Shown here piece by piece: positions 57,658 through 64,000 of a stretch of 64,000 nt of DNA. Position 1 is the first letter of the stretch; every line of letters begins with the position of its first letter. A program made the position numbers and the translations under genes. The DNA is from an uncultured Clostridia bacterium (GTDB lineage: Bacteria; Bacillota; Clostridia; Christensenellales; Borkfalkiaceae), in the NCBI GenBank assembly GCA_947174415.1, contig CAMWIW010000005.1, positions 17,718 through 81,717 on the forward strand. Reading direction: 5' to 3'. The notes under the pieces are model-generated. The model did not search any database, had not been told where the DNA came from, and was given only the letters and a program-made list of their open reading frames with translations.

Positions 57658-59639
57658 GCAAGAACGCTCCCGTCGGGCACGTCCTTTTCGGGCGAAACGA
57701 TAGATAGCGTTCCGTCGGGCGCTTCTGCGCAGACAATCATACCCTCGCTTAAAAGTCCTTTCATTTCACGCGGCGGCAGATTGCATACGACGATAACGCG
57801 CTTTCCGACCATTTCTTCCGCGGTGTAGTGTTTGGCAATGCCCGACAGAACGGAAATTCTCCTGTTGCCGAGACTTACCGTTTCGTGCAAAAGCTTGCTC
57901 TTTTTGACCGCCTCGCACTCAACGACCGTACCGACGCGCATCTCTATCTTTGCGAAATCGTCAATTGAAATTTCTTGCTTTTTGTTCTCGTCCACGGGTG
58001 CAGCCTCCATTTTCTGCTTTTCTTCTATTTTGGAAATAGCGGGTTTTATATCCTCAAAGTTCTGACGTTCGAAAAGCGTTGCGGGAGTAGGCGTAACGTT
58101 ATATTCGGAAACGCAGTCGTTCGCCCCCGCCTTGCGCTCTGCCGCGCCTATTTCGGCTAAAATCTTTTTTGCGGTTTCTGGCATAAATGGCTTTAAGATA
58201 TTCGCGCCTATATCCAAAGATACCAAAAGGTTATACATAACCTCGGAAAGTCTGTCGGCTTTTTCTTCGTCCTTTGCAAGAAGCCATGGCGCGGTTTCGT
58301 CAATGTATTTGTTTGCGCGGCGGAAAAGCGTCCACAGGCAGTCCAAAGCGTCCGCAACTTTATACTCGTTCATCTTTGCGGCAACTTTGTCAAAAGTACC
58401 GCGTATAACTTTTTCAAAGTCCTTGTCAACGTCTTCGGTTGCACCCGTCTTTTTCGCTACGCCGTTAAAGTACTTGTTCGTCATAGAAACGGTGCGCTTT
58501 AAAAGGTTGCCCAATACGTTTGCAAGGTCGGAATTAATCCGCTCGCACATAAGCTCCCAAGTGATAATCCCGTCGTCGGCGTAGGGCATTTCGTGAAGCA
58601 CGAAATACCTAACTGCGTCCACCCCGAAAATATCAGCCATATCGTCGGCGTACATAACGTTGCCCTTCGATTTCGACATCTTGTCCCCGCCCTGTAAAAG
58701 CCACGGGTGTCCTAAAATGGATTTAGGCAATTCTTCGCCCAGCGCCATTAAAAATACAGGCCAATAGATGGTATGGAAGCGCACGATATCCTTGCCGATA
58801 ATATGCACGTCCGCGGGCCAAAGCTTTTTGAATTTATCCGACGAACCGTCGGGGTTATAACCGACGCCCGTGATATAGTTAGTGAGCGCGTCCAACCAGA
58901 CGTAGACGACGTGGCGGCTGTCGAACTCAACGGGAACGCCCCATTTAAAGGTCGAGCGCGAAACGCAAAGGTCCTGTATCTTAGTTTTTAAAGTGCCGTT
59001 TTCACACGCCGCCAAAAGCTCTTTATCGCTCTTGCCTATAAACTCGTCGGCTAAAAGGAAGTTATTCATCATCTCGTTTTTGCGCGAAACGGGCTGAATA
59101 AATTCGGGGTGTGTAACGATATGCTTGACAAGCCTGTCCGCATACTTGCCCATTTTGAAGAAGTACGCCTCTTCCTTGGCGGGCTTAACCTCTCTGCCGC
59201 AGTCGGGGCACTTGCCGTCAACAAGCTGACTTTCCGTCCAAAAGCTTTCGCAAGGGGTGCAATACAATCCCTCGTACGCGCCTTTATATATATCGCCTTG
59301 CTTGTAGAGCTTGGTAAATATCTTTCTAACCGCCTCTTCGTGATAATCGTCCGTAGTGCGGATAAACTTATCGTAAGAAACGTTCATAAAGTCCCATATT
59401 CTTTTAATTTCAGCCGCCACTTCGTCCACGAAATGTTTGCAGGTTACGCCCTTTGCCGCGGCTTTCTGCTCCACTTTAAGCCCGTGCTCGTCCGTGCCCG
59501 TCATAAAGAATACGTCGCATCCCTGCATGCGCTTGAAACGAGCAATTGCGTCAGAGAAAATCGCCTCGTACGTGTTACCTATATGGGGCTTGCCCGAAGT
59601 GTAGGTTATTGCGGTTGTCAAATAGAACTTTTCTTTCAT
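57654..59639 (-). CDS. metG: methionyl-tRNA synthetase with C-terminal tRNA-binding domain
   Basis: A 661-residue class I synthetase. HIGH-type motif HIGN in SGKPHIGNTYEA (about 15-26), a zinc knuckle with CTPCESFW and CPDCGREV, KMSKS in GGDKMSKSKGN (about 299-309). The C-terminal ~105 residues are a Trbp111/EMAP-like OB domain (DFAKIEMRVGTVVECEAVKKSKLL ... GKRVIVVCNLPPREMKGLLSEGMI in parts) that dimerises and binds tRNA. AGGTG precedes the ATG. First gene of metG-tatD. Confidence 0.98.
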   Translation of the reverse strand: MKEKFYLTTAITYTSGKPHIGNTYEAIFSDAIARFKRMQGCDVFFMTGTDEHGLKVEQKAAAKGVTCKHFVDEVAAEIKRIWDFMNVSYDKFIRTTDDYHEEAVRKIFTKLYKQGDIYKGAYEGLYCTPCESFWTESQLVDGKCPDCGREVKPAKEEAYFFKMGKYADRLVKHIVTHPEFIQPVSRKNEMMNNFLLADEFIGKSDKELLAACENGTLKTKIQDLCVSRSTFKWGVPVEFDSRHVVYVWLDALTNYITGVGYNPDGSSDKFKKLWPADVHIIGKDIVRFHTIYWPVFLMALGEELPKSILGHPWLLQGGDKMSKSKGNVMYADDMADIFGVDAVRYFVLHEMPYADDGIITWELMCERINSDLANVLGNLLKRTVSMTNKYFNGVAKKTGATEDVDKDFEKVIRGTFDKVAAKMNEYKVADALDCLWTLFRRANKYIDETAPWLLAKDEEKADRLSEVMYNLLVSLDIGANILKPFMPETAKKILAEIGAAERKAGANDCVSEYNVTPTPATLFERQNFEDIKPAISKIEEKQKMEAAPVDENKKQEISIDDFAKIEMRVGTVVECEAVKKSKLLHETVSLGNRRISVLSGIAKHYTAEEMVGKRVIVVCNLPPREMKGLLSEGMIVCAEAPDGTLSIVSPEKDVPDGSVLA

Positions 59640-59663
59640 TATTTCACCTTTTCTTTACTGAGA

Positions 59664-59692
59664 ATTCTAACATAAAAAGCCCTCAAAGTAAA
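59664..59692 (-). promoter_or_regulatory. metG promoter
   Basis: Minus-strand TTTACT (59687-59692), 17-bp spacer, TGtTAGAAT (hexamer 59664-59669). The divergent spmA gene begins 12 bases beyond the -35. Confidence 0.7.
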
Positions 59693-59704
59693 TAAAAATA
59701 ATCT

Positions 59705-60274
59705 ATGAACGCAATTTTTACGGCGGTTTTTTTGCTGTCCGTTATAGTTATGACGGCAATTGCGCCGGACAAGCTCTTATCCACCCTTTTGGGCGGAGGA
59801 GAAAAAGCGGCGGCAACCGCGCTTACGCTGTTTTGTATTTACGCGGTATGGATGGGGCTAAGTCGCCTTGCGGAAAAAAGCGGATTTTCGCGGGTGGCGG
59901 CAAGAGGCTTAAAGCCCCTTTCCCGTCGGCTATTCAAAACGGACAACGACGCCGCGCTTGAAAACATTGCAATGAACCTGTCTTGCAATCTTCTCGGAAT
60001 TGGCGGCGCGGCAACCCCCTACGCCGTTAAAGCAATAGGCGAGCTCGAAAAGGACAACAACGACTTTGCGCAAAAGCTATTGTTCGTTATAAACGCCACT
60101 TCCGTTCAGCTAATCCCGTCAACCGTCATTGCCCTTCGAACCTCGGCGGGAAGCGGCGCGGCATTTGATATATTTTTGCCGTCGCTGATATGCACCTTTA
60201 TATCTACTGCCGTAGCGGTGTTGATATTCGTCGGCGCGCGCAAACTTAACCGCAAAAAGAGGGCGGGCAAATAA
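59705..60274 (+). CDS. spmA: spore maturation protein A
   Basis: SpmA acts with SpmB in spore core dehydration. The 189-residue membrane protein has nucleoside-recognition (gate) type sequence: NLSCNLLGIGGAATPYAVKAIGELEK (about 93-118 region) and FVINATSVQLIPSTVIALR, with about four helices and a basic C-terminus KLNRKKRAGK. No ribosome site or sporulation promoter is clear; the sequence before the ATG is AT-rich (TAATCT as in lepA). Its stop overlaps the spmB start by one base. Confidence 0.94.
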   Translation: MNAIFTAVFLLSVIVMTAIAPDKLLSTLLGGGEKAAATALTLFCIYAVWMGLSRLAEKSGFSRVAARGLKPLSRRLFKTDNDAALENIAMNLSCNLLGIGGAATPYAVKAIGELEKDNNDFAQKLLFVINATSVQLIPSTVIALRTSAGSGAAFDIFLPSLICTFISTAVAVLIFVGARKLNRKKRAGK

Positions 60275-60777
60275 TGGTTTTTATTATCCCCGCGGTATTT
60301 ATTGCGGTTTTCGGCTTTGCAATATATAAAAAGGTAAAAATCTACGACGAATTTTCGAAGGGCGTTGGCGAGGCGTTGCAGTTCACGCTTTCGCTTATCC
60401 CGTGCCTTGCGGCAATCTTTATGATGTGCGAAGTATTCGAAGCTTCGGGGCTTTCGGACGCGCTGACAAATCTTCTATCCCCCGTATTCGGCTTTCTTGG
60501 GATACCGCCCGAGCTTACAAAGCTCGTGCTTATAAAGCCCTTTTCGGGAAGCGGCTCTATTGCATACCTGAACGAAATTATCTCGTCCTACGGCGCGGAC
60601 AGCTATATTACGCGATGCGCGTGCGTGTGCTTCGGTTCGTCCGAGACGGTGTTTTACATATCGGCGGTATACTTTGCAAAGACGAAATCCAAAAAGCTTA
60701 TAGTGCCCATTGCCGCCGTACTTATAGGAACTTTTATTTCAACCGTCGCAGCTTGCCTGCTATGCAGAATAATGTAA
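60274..60777 (+). CDS. spmB: spore maturation protein B
   Basis: A 167-residue membrane protein of the same gate family as SpmA. GEALQFTLSLIPCLAAIFMMCEVFEASGL and KLVLIKPFSGSGSIAYLNEIISSYGADSYI are the SpmB signatures, with CVCFGSSETVFYISAVYFAKT following. Together with SpmA it is needed for low spore water content and heat resistance in Bacillus. One-base overlap with spmA; terminator after the stop. Confidence 0.95.
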   Translation: MVFIIPAVFIAVFGFAIYKKVKIYDEFSKGVGEALQFTLSLIPCLAAIFMMCEVFEASGLSDALTNLLSPVFGFLGIPPELTKLVLIKPFSGSGSIAYLNEIISSYGADSYITRCACVCFGSSETVFYISAVYFAKTKSKKLIVPIAAVLIGTFISTVAACLLCRIM

Positions 60778-60778
60778 A

Positions 60779-60813
60779 AACACAGCGGTGCAAAACAGCC
60801 GCTGTGTTTTTTT
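60779..60813 (+). terminator. terminator of spmAB
   Basis: AACACAGCGG and CCGCTGTGTT (60779-60788, 60799-60808) followed by a T-run. Confidence 0.88.
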
Positions 60814-60819
60814 AATTTA

Positions 60820-61040
60820 TCTTAAAAATCAGAAACGACGCAAACCGGAGTTTGCGCCGCCTCTATATGATAAGGGGGAAAATGATGAGCAAATTCATAT
60901 AAACTTATCGTTTACAATTCAATTATATACTAAATTTTAAAAATATAAAACGTTATGAAAAAATTTTTTTAAGAATTTTATATTTAAATTTACAAAACAA
61001 TTTTTGTTATATTCTAACAAAAAACAGATTTATCGACTTT
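60820..61040. other. AT-rich intergenic region with micro-ORF
   Basis: About 220 bases. CGCAAAC-CGGA-GTTTGCG forms a hairpin at about 60838-60855; AAGGGGG then precedes a six-codon frame MMSKFI at 60882-60902. TTTTTGTTA/TAACAAAAA at 61001-61023 could be a weak terminator for the desulfurase gene. Nothing else supported. Confidence 0.35.
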
Positions 61041-61041
61041 T

Positions 61042-62169
61042 TTATCGGTTATTTCTTATTTTGTCAACCGCAAATTTAAGGCAATTTAACGTTTCGTCCG
61101 CTTCCGCCTTAGTATTGTGTTTTCCGAATGAGAACCTTACGGAAGATTTTGCGTGTTTTAATCCGCACCCCATTGACGTCAGAGTTTCCGACGGCGATGC
61201 CGCGCCCGCCGCACAGGCCGCGCCCGTAGAAACGCAAATTCCCTTCAAATCCAAAAGGAAGAGAATATTCTCTCCGTCGCAGCCCTCGAACGAAATATTC
61301 GCAATGGACGGCAACGTCTTCTCGGGCGCTCCGTTAAGGTGAGTGCCGTCGATTTCCTTCAACACGCGGGCAACGAAGCCGTCGCGCAAATCCTTAACGT
61401 AAGCGTTAACTTCGTTGCGCGAAGCGCAAGCCCTTTCGTATGCGACCGCCGTACCGACTATTCCCGCGGTGTTGACCGTACCGCCGCGAAAACCTCTCTC
61501 CTGCATGCCGCCTGAAATAAGGCGGAACACCTTGCTTCCCTTCTTTAAAATGAGCGCACCCGCGCCCTTAGGTCCGTAAAATTTATGCGAGGAAAAGCCT
61601 ATACCGTCCGCATAGTTTACGGGCAGAGGCATATACGCCGCAGACTGAACGCAATCGGCGTAGAAAAACACGCCCTTTTCACGGCAGATTTTGCCTATCT
61701 CTTCAACGGGCTGTATAACCCCCGTTTCGTTGTTAGCCGCCATAACCGCGCAGAATATAGTATCTTCACGCATAGCCTTTAAGACGTTTTCCGCACGGAC
61801 CGCCCCGTCCTTTTCGGGTTCGACGAACGTAATGTCAAAGCCCAACTTTTTCATATCCAAAGCGCTCTCGGAAAGGGACGCGTGCTCGATTGAGGACAGC
61901 ACTAAATGCCCTTTGCGGTGTGTAGCGCATACGCCCTTTAACGCGGTGTTGCCCGCCTCCGTTCCGCCCGATATGAAGTACACCTCGTCAGCGGCACAGC
62001 CCGCAAGCGAGGCGATTTTGTCGCGAGCGGCTGAAACTGCGTTTGCGCAAGCCCTGCCCGCCGAATGTTGGGACTGTGCGTTGCCGAAATTTTCTTTTAA
62101 ATACGGCATCATGGCCGTTAAAACTTCTTCGTCAAGCTGCGTTGACGCAGCGTTGTCAAGATATATCAT
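61042..62169 (-). CDS. iscS: cysteine desulfurase (NifS/IscS family)
   Basis: A 375-residue PLP enzyme taking sulfur from cysteine for Fe-S clusters or tRNA thiolation. MIYLDNAASTQLDEEV starts the protein, the PLP-Lys is in FSSHKFYGPKGAGAL (about 193-207), and the sulfur-carrying Cys lies in STGAACAAGAASPSETL. Other conserved points are NNETGVIQPVEEI and the GTVNTAGIVG segment. It overlaps the upstream hypothetical gene by 14 bases. No scaffold protein gene (iscU) is adjacent; thiI may lie elsewhere. Confidence 0.95.
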   Translation of the reverse strand: MIYLDNAASTQLDEEVLTAMMPYLKENFGNAQSQHSAGRACANAVSAARDKIASLAGCAADEVYFISGGTEAGNTALKGVCATHRKGHLVLSSIEHASLSESALDMKKLGFDITFVEPEKDGAVRAENVLKAMREDTIFCAVMAANNETGVIQPVEEIGKICREKGVFFYADCVQSAAYMPLPVNYADGIGFSSHKFYGPKGAGALILKKGSKVFRLISGGMQERGFRGGTVNTAGIVGTAVAYERACASRNEVNAYVKDLRDGFVARVLKEIDGTHLNGAPEKTLPSIANISFEGCDGENILFLLDLKGICVSTGAACAAGAASPSETLTSMGCGLKHAKSSVRFSFGKHNTKAEADETLNCLKFAVDKIRNNR

Positions 62170-63064
62170 TTTTTACAAAAATCTCCGAAATGCTTTCTAT
62201 AAGGTTCAACTCCGCCCGCTCTTCTTCGAGCTTGCGCCCGAGCTTTGTTGCCGAGTTTTTTTCGTTGAGTTTCAGATTGTTAGCGTTTTTCCAAAGGCTC
62301 TTAGCCGTAAAAACGGTTGCAAGGAAGAACGCGCCCGCAAGAGATACGAACGTTATGAAAAGCGGAATATTAGCGCCGTCTTTGACTGCGGTGAGGTGCG
62401 TGCCGAAATAGATTGCAAGCGCGGCGAAAACTATGAGGGGCAACGCCGTTGCGGCAAAGAAAATAGCCGAAACGTTGCGTTTTTTTCTGAAAATCACCCG
62501 TCTTTCGCTCTTCTTTTCCTCGTTTTCTTCGGCAAGCGCCTCAACTTCTTTTTTCAACTCTTCCGCCTTAACTTTCAAAGCGGGAATTGCAAAGCCGAGC
62601 TTTTCCACCGTTTCTTTCACTGTAAAGTTTTTTACGCCGTTTACAGCCTCTTCACCCTCTTCGGTTTTGGAAAAATCGGTAAAGTCGCGCGTTACCGTCC
62701 TAAGTTTCAGAGCGTAAATTTCTCCGTCGTCGCCGAGGTCTTCTGCCCCGTCCAAAACGTAACCCGCGTCGTCGTACTTCTTTTCTTCGAGAAGCGCGGT
62801 AGCGTGAGCGGCAATTTCATTCAGTTTTTCCCGTCTTTTAGCCTCTTCCTCCTCGCGCATTTTTTCGCGGGCGGCAAGCTGCTCGGGGGTCATTATCGCC
62901 GCTTCCTCGTCGTCGGAATCAAGCTCGGGCACTTCGAAACCCAACTCCTCGGCTTCCTCTTCCTCGGGCGTATCGTCTATAACCAATTCGTCCTCGCCGT
63001 CGGCGTTTTTGATAATTTTGTATTTCCTGTCCTTGTCGTCGTCAATAAGCCTTTCTTCAGCCAT
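62156..63064 (-). CDS. hypothetical protein with acidic head and two membrane helices
   Basis: A 302-residue protein I do not recognise. Residues 1-~60 are very acidic (runs such as EEEEAEELG), followed by a helical region (EKMREEEEAKRREKLNEIAAHATALLEEKKYDDAGYVLDGAE in parts) resembling a TPR-like pair, a coiled-coil at about 163-190, two membrane helices (about 198-218, 228-252) and a charged C-terminal helix. GGAGA precedes the ATG. It starts one base after ispE ends and is transcribed with iscS; a role in either pathway is not evident. Confidence 0.75.
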   Translation of the reverse strand: MAEERLIDDDKDRKYKIIKNADGEDELVIDDTPEEEEAEELGFEVPELDSDDEEAAIMTPEQLAAREKMREEEEAKRREKLNEIAAHATALLEEKKYDDAGYVLDGAEDLGDDGEIYALKLRTVTRDFTDFSKTEEGEEAVNGVKNFTVKETVEKLGFAIPALKVKAEELKKEVEALAEENEEKKSERRVIFRKKRNVSAIFFAATALPLIVFAALAIYFGTHLTAVKDGANIPLFITFVSLAGAFFLATVFTAKSLWKNANNLKLNEKNSATKLGRKLEEERAELNLIESISEIFVKNDIS

Positions 63065-63065
63065 C

Positions 63066-63929
63066 TCAACTCTCCTTATTATTCGGTAAGTAACTTTTCA
63101 ATTGAATACATCTGAACCTGCCCCTGTAACGGCTTTTGGCGTAGGCGCAAAGCTCCGCGCTGTCGAAAAGCGCGTAAACGCCGCTGCCCGAGCCCGTCAT
63201 ATTCACGCCCAAAGGGGCAAACTCTTCAAGTTCTTTAAAAGCGGTTTCAACTCCGTCGTTAAGCTTAGCGGCGGGCGCGTAAAGCGCATTGAAAAGACCG
63301 CGCCCCAACCCCGCCGTGTCGCCGCTTAAAAGCGCGTTGACAGCCGGTTGACTTTCTCCGCCGGACTTTGGCAATTCGTCGTAAAGACGGTAACACGCTG
63401 CCGTCGATACGCCGCCCGCGGGCAACAGCAACAAAAAGTTAAGGCGGCAATCCGTTTTAATCCGTTCAACTCTTTCGCCTCTTCCCGTAAGGCGGGCGAA
63501 GCCGCCCGTCAGAAGATAGCCCGTGTCGCTGCCGAGTTCGTCGGCAAGCTCCTTCAAGTCCCGTTCTCCGCCCTTGCCGTAAAGCATAGCCATTCCTTTA
63601 AGCACGCCCGAAATATCGGCGGAAGAGCCGCCCATACCCGCGCCTACGGGAATGTTTTTGAAAATTTTTATATCCGCACCCGAAGTGCCGAAAGCGTTAA
63701 TATAAGCCTCTGCGGCTTTAACGGCGTTGTTGTCTTCGTATGCAAGGGACTCAGTGCCCTGTCCATGCATTTCTACCGTAACGAGCTTATCCTTGCGCTT
63801 TTTCAGCTTGATAAGGTCGTAAAGGTCAACGGTGCAGACGAGACTGTCAAGATTATGGTATCCGCCCGCCGCGCCCGTTATTGCAAGGGTTAAATTAAGT
63901 TTTGCATACGCCTTTACACGAACGCCCAT
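63066..63929 (-). CDS. ispE: 4-diphosphocytidyl-2-C-methyl-D-erythritol kinase
   Basis: IspE phosphorylates CDP-methylerythritol in the MEP isoprenoid pathway. The 287-residue GHMP kinase has KAYAKLNLTLAITG (6-19) and the ATP loop PVGAGMGGSSADISGVL (about 93-109), then a Gly-rich MTGSGSGVYALF motif 3 near 251-262. No Shine-Dalgarno precedes the ATG; TATAAT stands six bases before it. The transcript then continues through the hypothetical gene and iscS. Confidence 0.96.
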   Translation of the reverse strand: MGVRVKAYAKLNLTLAITGAAGGYHNLDSLVCTVDLYDLIKLKKRKDKLVTVEMHGQGTESLAYEDNNAVKAAEAYINAFGTSGADIKIFKNIPVGAGMGGSSADISGVLKGMAMLYGKGGERDLKELADELGSDTGYLLTGGFARLTGRGERVERIKTDCRLNFLLLLPAGGVSTAACYRLYDELPKSGGESQPAVNALLSGDTAGLGRGLFNALYAPAAKLNDGVETAFKELEEFAPLGVNMTGSGSGVYALFDSAELCAYAKSRYRGRFRCIQLKSYLPNNKES

Positions 63930-63935
63930 AGATAT

Positions 63936-63964
63936 ATTATATCAGATAGCCGCCCGCGCGTAAA
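63936..63964 (-). promoter_or_regulatory. ispE promoter, leaderless arrangement
   Basis: Minus-strand TTTACG (63959-63964), 17-bp spacer, TATAAT (63936-63941), six bases (ATATCT), ATG. The promoter -35 and spacer lie within the hairpin of the preceding terminator. Confidence 0.65.
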
Positions 63965-63977
63965 AAGCGCGGGCGGC
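63949..63977. terminator. hairpin at window edge
   Basis: GCCGCCCGCGC and GCGCGGGCGGC (63949-63959, 63967-63977). It probably ends a minus-strand gene lying outside the window; T-run on that side is short. Confidence 0.6.
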
Positions 63978-64000
63978 TTATAACTTAACTAAAAAGATTT

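Noticed and set aside
61691..63115. 474-codon open frame on the plus strand opposite iscS and the 62156-63064 gene
   Set aside because: The minus-strand genes have clear family motifs or ribosome sites; the plus frame is low-complexity Phe/Arg-rich and has no signal, a shadow of GC-biased codon positions.

Overview
The window is a chromosomal segment of an endospore-forming, Gram-positive Clostridia-type bacterium. Evidence is the spoIIGA-sigE-sigG cluster, spoVB, spoVT, a GerA-type germinant receptor operon, a SpoIVFB-type protease, spmA/spmB, CotF-like coat genes and Spo0A-box-like sequences in front of spoIIGA. The gene mix (FolB-FolK fusion, MoxR/von Willebrand operon, UgpC-like ABC ATPase without permease, many alanine- and glycine-rich small membrane proteins) would suit an uncultured Christensenellales-like lineage, but that placement is inference. 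I see no rRNA, tRNA, CRISPR array, prophage or insertion sequence; coding density is high and most genes are on the minus strand.

Layout. 1-4.3 kb: a hypothetical membrane protein divergent from an XRE regulator, then lepA, a DUF6809-like protein and a second XRE regulator. 4.3-7.5 kb: MreB-like actin, maf, and a Ppx/GppA phosphatase. 7.6-10.9 kb: a folate operon folC-folE-folP-folBK. 11-13.1 kb: a DUF421/DUF4363 pair, a PRC-barrel sporulation-type protein with a Cys-Pro tail and a CvpA-like protein. 13.2-25.6 kb: a seven-gene minus-strand operon of membrane protein, MoxR ATPase, DUF58, BatA-like VWA protein, a second protein with two VWA-like domains and two large lipoproteins. This is the best candidate in the window for a poorly described system.

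26-34 kb: sigma-G, sigma-E, SpoIIGA, an orphan DUF4303-like gene, dus, mazG, spoVB, spoVT and two small coat-type proteins. 34-41.8 kb: HEAT-like and TPR proteins, hslO, a methyltransferase, a membrane protein, a heavy-metal exporter with a hairpin-rich leader, and a degenerate ABC ATPase. 42-45.8 kb: queH, an atypical carbamoyltransferase, a phosphoesterase, trmB and a small membrane protein. 45.9-49.7 kb: gerAA-gerAB-gerAC type operon. 49.7-51.6 kb: PadR-DUF1700-DUF4097 envelope-stress-like module. 51.6-54.8 kb: 8-oxoG glycosylase, zinc phospholipase C family protein, SpoIVFB/SpoIVFA-like pair. 54.9-64 kb: a membrane protein behind a riboswitch-like leader, ksgA, tatD, metG, spmA, spmB, a cysteine desulfurase, a hypothetical protein and ispE.

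Two sequence-level themes run across the window. First, several genes without a Shine-Dalgarno (lepA, the XRE gene at 4018, queH, trmB, ispE) have a -10 hexamer exactly six bases before the ATG, most with a -35 element 17 bp further up, which predicts leaderless transcripts. Second, structured leaders without obvious assignment precede the MoxR operon, the metal exporter and the 54900-55640 membrane protein; the last resembles a yybP-ykoY (Mn2+) riboswitch in the order of its short conserved segments.
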